DNA from: Flaccisagitta enflata
Lineage: Eukaryota > Chaetognatha > Sagittoidea > Aphragmophora
Assembly (NCBI GenBank): GCA_965153355.1
Contig: OZ231126.1
Coordinates: 34,906,001-34,970,000 of the forward strand
Reading direction: 5' to 3'
Length of the DNA stretch: 64,000 nt
In this document: piece by piece, positions 45,449 through 57,499 of the stretch
Numbering within the stretch: position 1 is the stretch's first letter
Layout of the letters: every line of letters starts with the position of its first letter
Program-made: the position numbers and the translations under genes
Notes under the pieces: model-generated
What the model was told of the DNA's origin: nothing
What the model saw: only the letters and a program-made list of their open reading frames with translations
Database searches by the model: none

Positions 45449-45894
45449 TGTCAGGGCCATTTTCTTCGCAGCGTGCTCACTATGGCCCTAAATGGTCACT
45501 TTTCCAGCTCCCAGGCCTAATTGAAGCCTAATTACCTATAACCTCAACCTTCAAACTTTCTACCCCGAACCTATGATCTAATTGACTCAGGACCGACTGT
45601 CCCATGACATGTTACGCATGAGGCCTCGACTTATTCGTCTGAAAAAACTACAGGTTTCGGTTGCCGGGTGTGCCAATATGCAATACATAATGCTATGGAG
45701 ATAACACACTAGGACAACTTGGGGCTACCAATTTTAACATAACGCCTTTACCGTTTTTCTTTTTTTCACATTTTGCTTATTCTTTTTTTTTTTTTTTTTG
45801 CATAACCCCTATTTTGCCCACCTAATTTTCATATTGTTGTAATCGTGTTATTGACTTATTTTCATTTCCTGTATATGTCTAGTTCGAAACATTT

Positions 45895-46345
45895 TTATTT
45901 TACCATGAGGTGTACCATACTACTAAAAAAAAGAGACGCACTTTTGAATCACCTATTTTGCCCATGAATCTTAGAAAAAGTTGTAAAAATGTTAGATCAT
46001 TTGAAAGCTCTTTGAAAGAACCTTCACTAGGCGTCAATCTGGTATTGCTATCTTTTTTCGTTTAGAAATGGCATTGATTTGAGTGAAAACATTGCCCATT
46101 TCAGTTTCGCAATTCTCATGTAAAAATGCATTTTAGCAAATCAGTGCTTCTCTTTGCAGAGTTCTAGCTCCCAAACTGAGATTGAGATTGAAATACAAAC
46201 CTAAGATTGGTCTAGATGGAAAGATAATTTGAAAATCTTTCAAAATGTCTGTTTTGAAAATAGTTAAAATTGATTTTTATATCTATTTCCTCAATCAATA
46301 AACAGGTGCGTCTTTTTTTTTTTTTTTTGGATCCACGTGGTAACA
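45895..46345. mobile_element. Relative of the TACCACGCGTAT element
   Basis: The interior parallels 34749-35330 without the family A insertion: GATCATTTGAAAGCTCTTTG, TTTTTTCGTTTAGAAATGGC, TCTCTTTGCAGAGTTCTAGC. The right end GATCCACGTGGTAAC resembles the other element's terminus. Confidence 0.6.
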
Positions 46346-46712
46346 CTGAACAGCAGCTTACTTATTTTATCGTATCAGAAATCTATAATTGTAGAACGGT
46401 ATCCCTATGAGCCAACTATATGTCTCTTGACAAACAAGAGAGCGGACATGTCTCAAAAAAAAAGTTTGCCAATCGATTTTTGAAAAAAAGGATACCACCG
46501 ATCGTCAAAATTGTCCAAATTCTCATTTTGAATGACGGTCATCACCCTCTATTTGGCACACCTGACTGCCGGGTTGCATCTTCCAACATTTCAGCCGCTG
46601 GAACAGCCTACATTTATCAGTGTTGTGTTTTGCCTAGTTAAGACTACATGACATGATTTATTTAAATCTATTATTCGATATATTAAAATTGCTGAAATTT
46701 CCATTAACTTAG

Positions 46713-46933
46713 GTTTGGATACGGAGACAAAAACTCAGATCCGCACAACATTAACGTCTTTCTTACTCGAACGGCATGCTCAGTTGCTCTACTTCGTAAA
46801 GAATAAGCTCGCCAAGTTAATAGTCGACGTTGGAAGGCACGATTGGCCCCATTTCTATCCCGACTTCATGGATAACATCTTCTCGTTGATTCAGACACCG
46901 TCAACTTCTCTGTTGGGATTAGTATTACTTCAG
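46713..46933 (+). CDS. XPO6: Exportin-6, second coding exon
   Basis: Acceptor ttaacttAG at 46711-46712. The first two bases complete the Gly codon begun in exon 1. The exon encodes LDTETKTQIRTTLTSFLLER, HAQLLYFVKNKLAKLIVDVG, RHDWPHFYPDFMDNIFSLIQ and TPSTSLLGLVLLQ. The pattern RNKLxKxIVDxGRxDWPxFYxDFxxNIxxLIQ is a hallmark of exportin-6 HEAT repeats directly after the first exon's segment. The donor GTTCGT starts at 46934, phase 0. Exons 1 and 2 together give about the first 160 residues of a protein that is normally over 1100 residues long. Confidence 0.92.
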
Positions 46934-47343
46934 GTTCGTCTTTACTAATGGTGAATCATCATGACTAATGATTATAGTACGCGACTGTGATAGCCATTTA
47001 GGTTCACAAACTTGCTTGGAAAAATATTATTATCTGAAGAAATGTCACATAGATTGCATGGTAGCTTCCAAACGAGATTGGTCCCATTTAAAAGATCTAT
47101 GTGCGGTAGCTCCATTTTTTAGCAGCTATCTTCCATCATACTAAATTAACCCCCGGTATAATTATGACGGATCCAAGAGTTATTGATATCTGCCTATACT
47201 GGATCTAAAAACTTAGTCCCTTCAAGTCAATTTCTTTTCATTTCTATGTTGGCAATAACAGAATTCTGCTTGTACAGTCAGTGGACAAAACAAAATAGGT
47301 AGAGGGCTCACTTTGTTAGTTTTGATCCAACCTACTGTTATCA

Positions 47344-47690
47344 AAATTACAGCCGGCTGTTATGCTACAAAGTCGCCAAAAATACAACTTTCACCAAATA
47401 GAACGAGATTTGCAAATTCATAATCCTGGTGAAATTCTGACAAGTTTGATATATCATAGCATATAATTTTATGTGAAAAAAAATTTTATTCAATGTTTAA
47501 TAAAGTTATAAAACAATGTTTAATGATTTTTTTTTTTATAAAAAGTGCTAAGTGTGACATGTCAAACTTCTAAGAATTTCATCAGGATTATGAATATGCT
47601 AGTCAGGCTCTAATCTATTTAGGTTGGATTTTTGCTGACTTTGTAAGATGACAGCCAGTGACAGCCGGCTGTAATTTTCACAACCAGTTG
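47344..47690. repeat. Foldback element in XPO6 intron 2
   Basis: AAAATTACAGCCGGCTGT at the left is mirrored by ACAGCCGGCTGTAATTTT at the right, and CATAATCCTGGTGAAATTCT by GAATTTCATCAGGATTATG. The TIR is interrupted by short indels. No coding sequence. Confidence 0.78.
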
Positions 47691-48111
47691 TTAAGTCAAT
47701 GGACCAAACGAGAAAAATAGATTATGCTGATCACCAGTTTGATGCTTAGGCATAGTTGATTTTAAGATGTATGCTTGTAATTACTTCATAGAAAATGACT
47801 GAGGACTGAAAGAAACTAACGCAAGAACGATTACTACAGGTAGTAATTGTTCTGTTTTAGGCATGGAGGGAATATTTGGAAGTCCGAAATATTTCGGACA
47901 AATAATGCATTTTTTCTGTTCTTTCGGATTCCCACAAATAATTTCATTATTCCTCCGAATTATCCCAAATGTTTTGGCAACTGGCTAAAAAACAATGACT
48001 GTGCTCACTTCTACTTTAAAGGTATCACACACAATCAAGCTTTTAAAACTATTAAATTGAACATTTTTTCAATAATTTCACAAAATTCAAGATAACATGA
48101 GGTCACAGTAT

Positions 48112-48306
48112 TGTCGCGGACGGGCGAGCAGAGGGGTCTAACCTCCATGCACACCTCACGCGCCCTCCCCCCGCCGACGGCATACGCATTTACAAAAGGT
48201 ACTTTTTAACGCTAGTTTTCCCACTTTCTGACTTGTGCTTTTGCGGAGCGCGGATGGACCAACAGACGTATGGACAAAGTCTTTTTTAGTCGCTAGTCCG
48301 CAAGCA
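48112..48306 (+). mobile_element. Decayed family A element
   Basis: TTGTCGCGGACGGGCGAGCA near the left, TTTCCCACTTTCTGACTTGT in the middle (compare 15125) and GGACAAAGTCTTTTTTAGTC plus GCTAGTCCGCAAGC at the right. The 5' AACAAGG end is absent and the hairpin is damaged. Confidence 0.65.
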
Positions 48307-48743
48307 TTGTTGTAGTGATGCAAATGAGAACAACTAACTTGGTGTAAAGAAATCATTATGGATGGGTGGATGTAAAAATAAATTTTTTGTTAGATTTTCC
48401 CAAACGAGAAAAAGATAACGTTAAATTTCTTCATCACTCACCGCTTAAAATGACGCAGGTAGTGAAACTTTTCTGGGTACGCAATTCTGGCTTCTGGGTT
48501 GGGTCATGGCACTGTCCCATTGTAAGGGACGAGCTACAACTTCAAATATCTAAGGCTGGGTGCGCATCTCATTTAAAAAAAACTCGCCCCCTGAAGTGTT
48601 GAGTCATTGAAGGCGCAATCACCGATTCAGGTGTTTCGGGTTTTGCTCGCCAGAGATTTGATTTCTCTCAGCCGTCAGGCTTTAACTGCAGTTATCATTT
48701 TAGGTGCCACAGTTACCATTACACCGGCTGTGTCCAGTGCACC

Positions 48744-48753
48744 NNNNNNNNNN
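48744..48753. other. Assembly gap (10 N)
   Basis: Ten Ns immediately precede the first base of the right SD1 arm at 48754. Confidence 0.99.
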
Positions 48754-49205
48754 ACTCCGTACCCACTTGTTGATGCCGCCAAAGAGCGTTTGCAAAATCA
48801 TCTGTGGTATCTATCTGAGGAGATAACACCCCTAGTACTGGCATCGTCACTGATCACTTACACAGAACTGCGCGTGTTGTCGTGGTACACTCATTATAAT
48901 GAAATGTCATACAAATTTTAATAGTAAAGTCTTACGCACTAACCATTTGATGATCAAATGAATGTAGTAGTGCAGAAAAGTAGGCATTTAAAGACACCTC
49001 AGGAACCCAACTACACACTTGCATCACAAATTGGAGAACGATCCCCACACTTTTTCGCTACACTTGGAGTCGGTACAGTTGGCTCGACGAACCAATTGAA
49101 ACCTGGCTGGAGAATCCTGATTAGCACAAGCAACACAAATTTGCCCATCATCTTCAGTAGACAATTCCACAACTGAACGTATGATCCGGCGCACGTTTTT
49201 CTATC

Positions 49206-50083
49206 GCAACTTTAACTTGTCATCCAAGGATCGTACATGGTCAGCGGTACCTGATGCCCTGCTTGGAGTGATCAAGTGAAGTAGTGGAGTGAGAGGACAC
49301 GGGGGTGAATTTCGAGATGTCCTGAGGCAGATTTGAAGTCAGGATGGCAGAATTTAGTCCAAAAGAGCAGATTTGAGGTTTGGGGGGCAGGCTTGAGGCC
49401 TAGAGGACAAATTTGAGGCCTGAAGAGTTGATTTGAGGCCTTGGAGGACGGATTTGAGGTCTGGATAGCTGATTTGAGGTCTGGAGGGCAGATATGAGGT
49501 CTGGAGAGCTGATTTGAGCTCTAAAGGGCTAAATTGAGGTCTGAAAGGGCTAATTTGAGGGCTCAGAGGGCCAAAATCAGGCCTGAGACTGCAGACTTGA
49601 GGCTCCATTGGTCAAGGGGGGGGGGGGGACGGAAGGCTGGTATTTGAGCCTTGAGACTGGAATTTGAGCCTCAAGCCTGAAATTTGAGCCTTGAGGCTGG
49701 AATTTGAGCCTTGAGGCTGGAATTTGAGCCTTAAGGCTGGAATTTATGCCTTGAGGCTGGTATTTGAGCCTCAAGGCTGGGGTTTGAGCCTTAAAAGAGG
49801 GGGGACATACGGAGATGAAGGAGAAGGAGAAATTTCCCCAATGTGTGAAAGCATAAGTCATTGGCCCCTTTGGGGCCGCTGCCCAAAAGGGGACCGACTG
49901 ACTGACTGACCGACCGACCGACCGACCGACCTACCAACCGACCAACCGACCAACCGACCGACCGACCGACCGTCCATCCGACCGACCGACCAACCAACTA
50001 ACCGACCAACCGACTGACCAACCAACCGACCGACCAACCGACTGACGGACATAGCGGGGTGCAGAGTCGCGTAGCACGCGACT
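49206..50083 (-). mobile_element. Family B minisatellites plus family A 3' end, inverted copy of 11454-12826
   Basis: Starts with CATCCAAGGATCGTACATGG and GGTCAGCGGTACCTGATGCC. Minisatellites run about 49320-49800, then GAAAGCATAAGTCATTGGCC, GGGGCCGCTGCCC, a (GACC)n tract at 49890-50045 and the family A hairpin GTCGCGTAGCACGCGACT ending at 50083 (the family A part is in + orientation). Confidence 0.75.
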
Positions 50084-50286
50084 AAAAAGCTGGCTTACTG
50101 AGTGAAACTGGGTTTGTTCCACCTGAAATAGTATAGATAACCACTTTCTCTTATGCGCTTGGTCGGAATTATATCCAAATTAGCGATTTCACCATAACCG
50201 GAAGTGGCGCGCCGATAAAAGGCGTCATTTTTCGCCATCTAGCGTCAGTCAAACTCATTTTTGACGCCGGATTTGGATTCTACGTC

Positions 50287-51312
50287 AACAAGGTCAACAA
50301 ACCTTAGTCGCGTGGTAATAAGGGTAATAAAGGTAATAAAGGTAATTAAGGTAATTAAGGAAATTAAGGTAATAAAGATAATGAAGATAACTAAGTACCT
50401 AAATCTTCCTATAATTACCCACATTTACCTACAACTACCTGTAAATACCTATAATTACTTACAATTTGAAAAAGAGAACGAATTTTCAATGATGCGTTTA
50501 AAGTGTAATGAAGGAATGATAAAATCAACGACAGTTTTGAAGCATTTGTTAAACATGGAATCGTCTGACTAGTTTCACATAAGCTCTTCAGAGACGTTTC
50601 TAGGCAAAAAGAAAAGAAAAATTGATTAACAGATAGTAACAAAATATTCATTACTACTTAAATCAGTCCAAAGTTTCGAGGATAGACGCAAAAATGCATG
50701 AAAATCCAAAGAAAATGACTTGGAGAAGATTGAGGGAAGAAATTCAAATGGATTCCAACTGTCAAAATGATGCAGAAGAGAGAAAAAAGAGCATCAAATA
50801 TGATCACAGGTGTCACTGTAATGGAGAGATTGACTTTGTTACTATCTGTTAATCAATTTTTCTTTTCTTTTTGCCTAGAAACGTCTCTGAAGAGCTTATG
50901 TGAAACTAGTCAGACGATTCCATGTTTAACAAATGCTTCAAAACTGTCGTTGATTTTATCATTCCTATATTACTTACAATTACATTAAATTACCATAAAT
51001 TATCTATGATCACCTATAATTACCCATTATTTCCTATGTTTCCTACAATTACCTCAATTTATAGTCCAAGACAACTTTTCTGACTTTTATTATACAGATT
51101 ACTAAAATACCCATATTTACCTATAATTACCTAGAATTACCTAAAATTACCTATAATTACTATAAATTACCTATAATTACCTTTAATAACCTTCAATAAC
51201 CTTTAAAACGACTATAAAGCCTATATTTCAAAAAAGTTACCGACCGACCGACCGACAGACAGACAGACCGACCGACCGACATAGCGGCTTCTAGAGTCGC
51301 GTTCACGCGACT
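50287..51312 (+). mobile_element. Family A element with GGTAATAAA/ACCTATAATT satellite core, inserted in SD1
   Basis: 5' AACAAGGTCAACAAACC and subterminal GTCGCGTGG. A first core of GGTAATAAA units (50320-50390) and a second of TTACCTATAA units (50990-51190) surround unrelated sequence that includes an inverted pair (50515-50660 against 50820-50965). The 3' end is (CCGA)n and the hairpin GTCGCGTTCACGCGAC. The partner site near 11240 is empty. Confidence 0.88.
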
Positions 51313-51409
51313 AAAAATTATGTTGGAATCAGTATAGAATTCGGATTTTTGCCCAAGAAACATAAGCTATTGCAGGGTTACAAAAGAATTTGTCCAAAGA
51401 TTTATCTAA

Positions 51410-51770
51410 CAAGCCCGATCAGGCAACGATGCGTCCTCTTCTTTTCTCTATTTAGAAGGAATTTCACGGATTTTGCATATTGCAGTTCCTTTTGTTAACA
51501 TCACTTTTCATGGTTAAAGAATACATCATTCTATAAATATACCAATTAACAAAATATGCATTTCTTGTTCTTTGAATTAATACTTAAATAACATTAAAAA
51601 AAAAAGAACCAATACTGTTAAATGGTAAGAGACCAGATTTATATGATAATTGACCAACAAGTTCAAAGACTCTAATATAAAAAAAAATGAGTTCTGGAGG
51701 TGGGAGGGATGGGGGCAGAATCCTGGCAGTCAGAATTAAAGATATGGGGGATGATTTCACATAACTCAAG
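51410..51770. other. Unannotated AT-rich stretch
   Basis: No exon or repeat recognised before the 115-bp tandem array. Confidence 0.4.
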
Positions 51771-52310
51771 AGATGCGAGGACGCATCTAAAAATGATAGG
51801 GAGGGGTTGTTGGTTGATTTGAGATGGATACTAGTGATTTTTGAACATGTGTAACGGAGAGACGGACGGACAGACCCTCTTATAGAGATGCGAGGACGCA
51901 TCTAAAAATGATAGGGAGGGGTTGTTGGTTGATTTGAGATGGATACTAGTGATTTTTGAACATGTGTAACGGAGAGACGGACGGACAGACCCTCTTATAG
52001 AGATGCGAGGACGCATCTAAAAATGATAGGGAGGGGTTGTTGGTTGATTTGAGATGGATACTAGTGATTTTTGAACATATGTGTAACGGAGAGATTGACG
52101 GACAGACCTTCTTATAGAGATGCGTGAGGACGATCTAAAAATGATAGGAGTGTTGCTAAGGATTTGAGATGGATACTTCAGTGATTTTTGAACATGTGTA
52201 CCTGAGAGACGGACGGACAGACCCTCTTATAGAGATGCGAGGACGCATCTAAAATGATAGAGGGGTTGTTGCTGATTTGAGATGATACTTCAGTGATTTT
52301 TGAACATGTG
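51771..52310. repeat. 115-bp tandem array, each unit a family A-like 3' end with a new hairpin
   Basis: AGATGCGAGGACGCATCT starts units at 51771, 51886 and 52001, with two more degraded units to 52310. Each unit is hairpin AGATGCG-AGGA-CGCATCT, CTAAAAATGATAGG, unique spacer, then GAGACGGACGGACAGACC and CTCTTATAGAG before the next hairpin. The order (GGAC)n, CTCTTATAGAG, hairpin, CTAAAAATG is the family A 3' module with a different hairpin. Confidence 0.85.
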
Positions 52311-52325
52311 TTCGAATACACTTGT

Positions 52326-52630
52326 TCTGAAAACGTCATCAACTTCTAGATCTTATATCTCCTATAAACGGCATTTTAAAGAGCTGTGTCTGCTCTTTAA
52401 AATGAGCCCAAGTTGAGCTCAATCGCTCAATTTATTCAGGAGAAATAAGCTTAAGATTTAAGGGTATTGTATTATTAAATAACATCAACTTCTGGGAAAC
52501 ATATCTCATATACAATTCCCTTGAGTGAGCTCCACTTGAACATTTACAAAGAGCTGTGTCTGCTCTTCAAATGAACTTATGTTAATCTGTACTCAATTTG
52601 TTCCAGAAGATATAAGCAAAAATAGGAAGG
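52326..52630. repeat. Two palindromic AGCTC-rich repeats
   Basis: Units at about 52330-52455 and 52484-52612 share TATATCTCCTATAAACG-like and AAAGAGCTGTGTCTGCTCTT words. A third lies at about 54330-54478. Each is internally self-complementary (TTAAAGAGC and GCTCTTTAAA, TTGAGCTCAA). Confidence 0.75.
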
Positions 52631-53096
52631 TACAGTAGGCGCTGCTGCCTTGTCATCACCCTATTTCGCGTCATTTCCGATTCTTCGTCATGGTGTTAGG
52701 TCCGGGTACTATGGGCATAGTGTTAATTTCCTCCGATTCAGCGTCACCTGATTTGACGTCCAAACCCTATTGACCGTCCATAAATTTTGGTCCCAATTAC
52801 CACTTTCTTCCTATTTATCGACCCTCCGGTGAGGGCTCCGATATGGGAACAATGCACCATATGCTTCGATATGAGAACAATACACCATGGAGAGAGAGAG
52901 AGAGAGAGAGACAATACACCAATACACGCGACTTTTTTCATGAACAAGAATGCCGACGAATTTATCTACACCAGCTAAGATCTCAACTTGCCTGAACAGG
53001 GTGAGCATGTAAATACTTTGCTTTACTTTGCAACGAATCCATATCGCCGTGTTGTATTTGTTGGATTGCGCTGTATGCCTTCTTTCACTCACAATA

Positions 53097-53366
53097 AGGG
53101 CGTGTTTCTAGTGAGCGCCAAAAACGCGTTTGTTCCCGTGAAACGCGATAACAGCGTGAACACATATTCAAGATTTTCAACTGTCCCAGGAGGGAGTGAG
53201 CAAAGTGAGTGAGCGAGCCCGTGAACAGAGTGGAGCGAAGCGAGCGTAGCGAAGTGGACCCCTGCGATGCAAGTGAGCGGAGTGAGCAGTGTGAGCGAAC
53301 GAACGTAGCGAGCGACCGAGTGGCCCGTTCAAAACACGGTTATCTGTGACTAGAAACGCCCTCTAA
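53097..53366. mobile_element. TIR element nested in the Tigger element
   Basis: AGGGCGTGTTTCTAGT at the left and ACTAGAAACGCCCT at the right. The interior is composed of GAGCGAAGCGAGCGTAGCGA-like words. Target duplication not resolved. Confidence 0.75.
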
Positions 53367-53454
53367 ATGTCATTCAATTCAGCTAAGTTCCCAAATGAGA
53401 GTTTGATTGGAGTCGCGACAAAAAGTAGAAATTTTCAACTTTTTGGCCACCAGG

Positions 53455-53925
53455 GAAAGAACATGTAGAGGCTGCAAAACATTTCAACATCCCTCAGACT
53501 ACCGTCTCAACAGTGGCCAAAGACAAAGAAAATATCTTGGATGAATGTTCCAAAAATCGAAATTCCACTGCAAAATCCTTCAAAAAGTCTCCTGATCCAC
53601 GAATCATTGGCGCGATGTGTGAATCTCATGCGGGGAAACAATGTTCCCATCAGTGGCGATTTGATACAGAGAAAGCTCTCAAGTTTGTGGCTGAAGAAGA
53701 AATAAAAGATTTTTTTCGCATCTGGTGTTTGGTTGTCACATTTAAAAGCCAGACATAACTTTTGTCAAAAACGCATTTGAAGAGGAAGGTGACGCGGACA
53801 CGGCATCGGTAGAGAAATGGCGAAAGAGGCACTTCCAACTCTCTTAAACGGATACTCAGATGACCAAATTTACAACGGAGATGAGACTGGACTCTTCCAC
53901 CCGTCTATAAAGTTACAGTGTGATT
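53455..53925 (+). pseudogene. Tigger/pogo transposase relic (CENP-B-like HTH and DDE start)
   Basis: The reading frame gives EAAKHFNIPQTTVSTVAKDK followed by ENILDECSKN, which matches the first helix-turn-helix of Tigger/CENP-B-type DNA-binding domains. After a stop and frameshift near 53757, another frame gives FEEEGDADTASVEKW, and a third gives LPTLLNGYSDDQIYNGDETG and LF, the first-aspartate motif (NxDETGLF) of the pogo-type DDE catalytic domain. The rest of the catalytic core is missing. It is interrupted by stops and shifts, so no active transposase is encoded. Confidence 0.82.
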
Positions 53926-54479
53926 TCTGTAATTGCTAAAACTGTCTTTGATTTCTGTAATTGCTAAAACTGTCTTTCCATAATTTTGACTGTTATATTG
54001 AATTGCCATTATCTGTACGTAAAAGCTTGTTATAGCCACAGTAATACTATAGCTGAATTTGTATTGGTAATTTTCATCTATTTCATTTTTTTATTTTACA
54101 ATCCCTCCTAGATAATTTTTTTCTTTTAGTTTTTTCACTATTTGTTTTTATGTCCATAGGCTCAGAATATCAATGATGCTTTTCTTAAACATAGTTAGTA
54201 AAAAAGAAAAAAATAGTAGAAATATTAGAATTCGATTTAACAACACTCGGATTTAACGTCCAAAATACCCTGGTCCCTTCAAGGACGTTAAATCGGGTTC
54301 TCACTGTATTTGCCATTGATCAGAAACAAAACATCAACTTCAAGAGCTTATATCTCCTAAATGAATTGAGCAATTGAGCTCAACTTGAGCCCATTTTAAA
54401 GAGCTATGTCTGCTCTTTAAAATGAGCCCAAGTTGAGCTCAATTACTCAATTCGTTTAGGAGATATAAGCTGTAGAAGT

Positions 54480-55075
54480 TACCTTCTTCTTATGCAAAAG
54501 GCTGATAATGACCAGTACCACCCACCCATCCTGACATGAAGCTGTATCAAAATTCGCTCAGCCAAATATTTAAATTCCTTTTGAACATTGTTAGTTAACC
54601 CAAATAGTGTACCAAACCAGCAGAAAAACCAGAGTAATTAAGGTCATTAAGGTAATAAAGGTAATAAAGGTAATAAAGTAGGACTCGCAATAGTTAAGGT
54701 TTTCAAATAAACTAGTTAACAGTTAACTAACTACAACTTACACCTAGTTAACTAGCTAAAATAGTTAAAAATTTTCCCTAATAAAAAGCAAGACTTAAGC
54801 AAAACCTTAACTTATTTGATGCAATTCTTGCAGAAATGAATACTTTAATATTTGTTCTATTGTTTGTGGCAAGAAATATTTGAGTTTCTATGTTTGTGTG
54901 TTACATTTGTCCAAATTTTTCTTTGAGACCAAAAAAATTCACCAAAAATCATGTCATTTGAGTTAAATAAGTGATTTTTTCCCAAATTTCCATAGAAATT
55001 TTTAACTGTTTTAACTAGTTAATTTCTACTAGTTAACTACAGGGTCTTCAATCTGATTTCAGTCCAATGTGCGCC
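54480..55075. other. AT-rich stretch with GGTAATAAA and TAGTTAAC repeats
   Basis: About 54635-54680 is (GGTAATAAA)n, as in the family A core at 50320. About 54700-54770 and 55010-55035 contain repeated TAGTTAACTA words. No exon. Confidence 0.55.
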
Positions 55076-55099
55076 TGTGGGCGGTCCCACTGCCGCCTC

Positions 55100-55400
55100 T
55101 GTTTATGCATGTGTGTGTGTGCGTGTGTGTGTGTGTGGGTGTGTGTGTGCATGTGTGTGTAGAAAACAGGGTTATGTGACATACATTGGAGAAAACCAGT
55201 CTGTGAGACATACAGTGGAACAAACTGGGTGGTGTGACATACATCAGAGAATACAGGGCTGTCTGACATACATTGGAGAATACAGGGCTGTGTGACATAC
55301 ATCAGAGCAAACTGGGTGGTGTGACATACATCGGATAATTTTGGGCTGTGTAACATGTATTGGAGAAAACTGGGTGGTGTGTAGACCCTTGCGAGTTAAT
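55100..55400. repeat. (GT)n tract and a short 29-bp minisatellite
   Basis: GT-rich at 55105-55160, followed by about eight units of TGTGACATACATTGGAGAAA/ACTGGGTGG. Same family as 56730-56920 and 57500-58520. Confidence 0.85.
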
Positions 55401-55532
55401 CGAAAAATCCAATCGGATGACAATTTTGTCTTACCAATCGATGGACGATTTTGCATTTTAGAAACCGCCATCAATCGGTTATCTGCTTGCCTCTAACAAC
55501 CCACTTGCCAATCTGCCATTCACTGCCTATTT

Positions 55533-55688
<156 letters not shown>

Positions 55689-55742
55689 CTTCACGCCAAA
55701 TACTAGGGTCGGTTAGTTCATTAGTCTCTCTCATGGTCATGA

Positions 55743-56092
<350 letters not shown>

Positions 56093-56178
56093 TCTTCCTA
56101 TCTAGCTCCCTCATGATGATTTTGCATAAAATAAATGCTGGCATGTGATAGTGCCGACCAAATTATGTTGTACCTATT

Positions 56179-56179
<1 letters not shown>

Positions 56180-56206
<27 letters not shown>
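56180..56206. repeat. Poly(A) run
   Basis: About 27 consecutive A. No retroposed gene or SINE body was recognised upstream. Confidence 0.9.
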
Positions 56207-56211
<5 letters not shown>

Positions 56212-56319
56212 CCTCTTTACAAGAAAATGGAAAAATCTATAGACAAAATTGCCAAAAACAGGGAAAGTGACTTAAAATCAAGCCCAATTTGGGCGAGGTG
56301 TTCAAGAGGCAATGATCAA

Positions 56320-56492
56320 AACAAGGCCGGATACTCGGTGAGCAGGGCTATATTTGAGGTCACTAGACCATTTGGGCAGAAGCAGTGAGGTAAAAAAAAA
56401 TCACAAAAAAAAGTAAAATGTGACCGACCGACCGACCAACCGACTGACCAACTGACCGACAAAGCAGATTGTAGAGTCGCGTGCACGCGACT
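56320..56492 (+). mobile_element. Family A hairpin element, small internal deletion
   Basis: AACAAGGCCGGATACTCGGT then GAGCAGGGC: the subterminal GTCGCGTGC block is deleted. The (GACC)n core and perfect hairpin AGTCGCGTGCACGCGACT remain. Confidence 0.88.
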
Positions 56493-56729
56493 AAAAAATT
56501 AAGCGTGATGTGGCATAATTTGCAATTGTGCCATTCAGTACAAAATAGATCAACAACTGCAATGATAACGGATTTAAAGAAATGAGAAGCAACAAGTGAT
56601 AAGTGCCCCGAAAAACCGGAAATGGTAACCGGAAAACCGCGGTTTCAGCGCCAACCGGAAACGGAAGTCGCGTGGCGATTAGGAGGCGCGTCGAAATCGC
56701 GTCGAAATCGTGGCGGAAATGCTCTGTCG

Positions 56730-56925
56730 CAAGGCTCTAGTGGTGTGACATATATTGGAGAATTCTGGGCTGTTACATTTATCAGAGAAAATAAGGTGGT
56801 GGGACATTGGAGAAAATGGGCTATGTGACTTACATCGGAGAAAACTGGGCTGTGTGACATACATTGGAGAAAACTGGGTTGCATGACATACTTCGGAGAA
56901 CACTGGGATTTGTGACTACTGGTTT
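56730..56925. repeat. 29-bp minisatellite, short array
   Basis: Units close to GTGTGACATACATTGGAGAA plus AACTGGGCT. Confidence 0.85.
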
Positions 56926-57490
56926 AAGTGGTAATGTTGTCCAATTTTCATATATTTCAGTACCATGGTATAGAATGCCAGCGATCCCATATGGTTGATT
57001 CTCGATTCTTGCCTCTAATGGTATGGTTTTTAACAACATTGCCTTTGATATCTAGATTATCTTTGGATAGCTACATCATCATTTGGTAATTTGTTCACTG
57101 TAAATAATAGATATATGTTAACTACTTTGCATTTTTTTATTTTGGGTTGACATGGAATGTTTGAGGGAATGGTCTCAGTCAGTGGAAAGGATTTTGATTT
57201 TAGGTTGTGGGTTGCATGAACCTTTTACAATGGGAAGATCAGATGGATGTGAGGGACTAGGTGCCCACAGTTCAGCACAATCATCTGGTACTCTTTCTTG
57301 TCAATGGTAGTTGTAGCAAACAGGTTGAAATTATGGATTTTTTCTTTCTGGTTGGATTGTTGTCTTGAATCATTTCATGATAATGTTAAGATAGACCTGG
57401 TTATCTTGAATACTAAGGATAGTTGTGATGGGTCCGGATTAAACACCAGTGAGAGCTCCAAAGGCTCTCATCCTTAAGTAAAGTAGGGTT
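56926..57490. other. Unannotated stretch between 29-bp arrays
   Basis: No exon or repeat recognised. TAAGTGGTAATGTTGTCCAA at about 56926 recurs at about 57493, so the stretch may be one unit of a larger duplication. Confidence 0.45.
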
Positions 57491-57499
57491 GAGTGGTAA

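Larger units (their letters stand above)
48754..51409. repeat. Right arm of inverted duplication SD1 (partner 11151-13320)
   Basis: Inverted copy of 11151-13320: it starts ACTCCGTACCCACTTGTTGA (complement of the sequence ending near 13320) and ends GATTTATCTA (complement of 11151 onward). Relative to the left arm, the block with TACAGGACATCGGCCCTTTG and part of the 11700-12170 family B element are missing. A family A element is inserted at 50287-51312. Confidence 0.88.
52633..54306 (+). mobile_element. pogo/Tigger-like DNA transposon, degraded
   Basis: Starts CAGTAGGCGCTGCTGCC and ends GGGTTCTCACTG, bounded by TA (52631-52632 and 54307-54308). It encloses a transposase relic (53455-53925), a short GA tract and a nested TIR element at 53097-53366. 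CAGT...ACTG ends, TA duplication and a CENP-B-type/DDE protein together identify a Tigger/pogo element. Confidence 0.82.

Noticed and set aside
48607-48921. 104-codon frame spanning the N gap
   Set aside because: It crosses an assembly gap and joins unrelated sequence.
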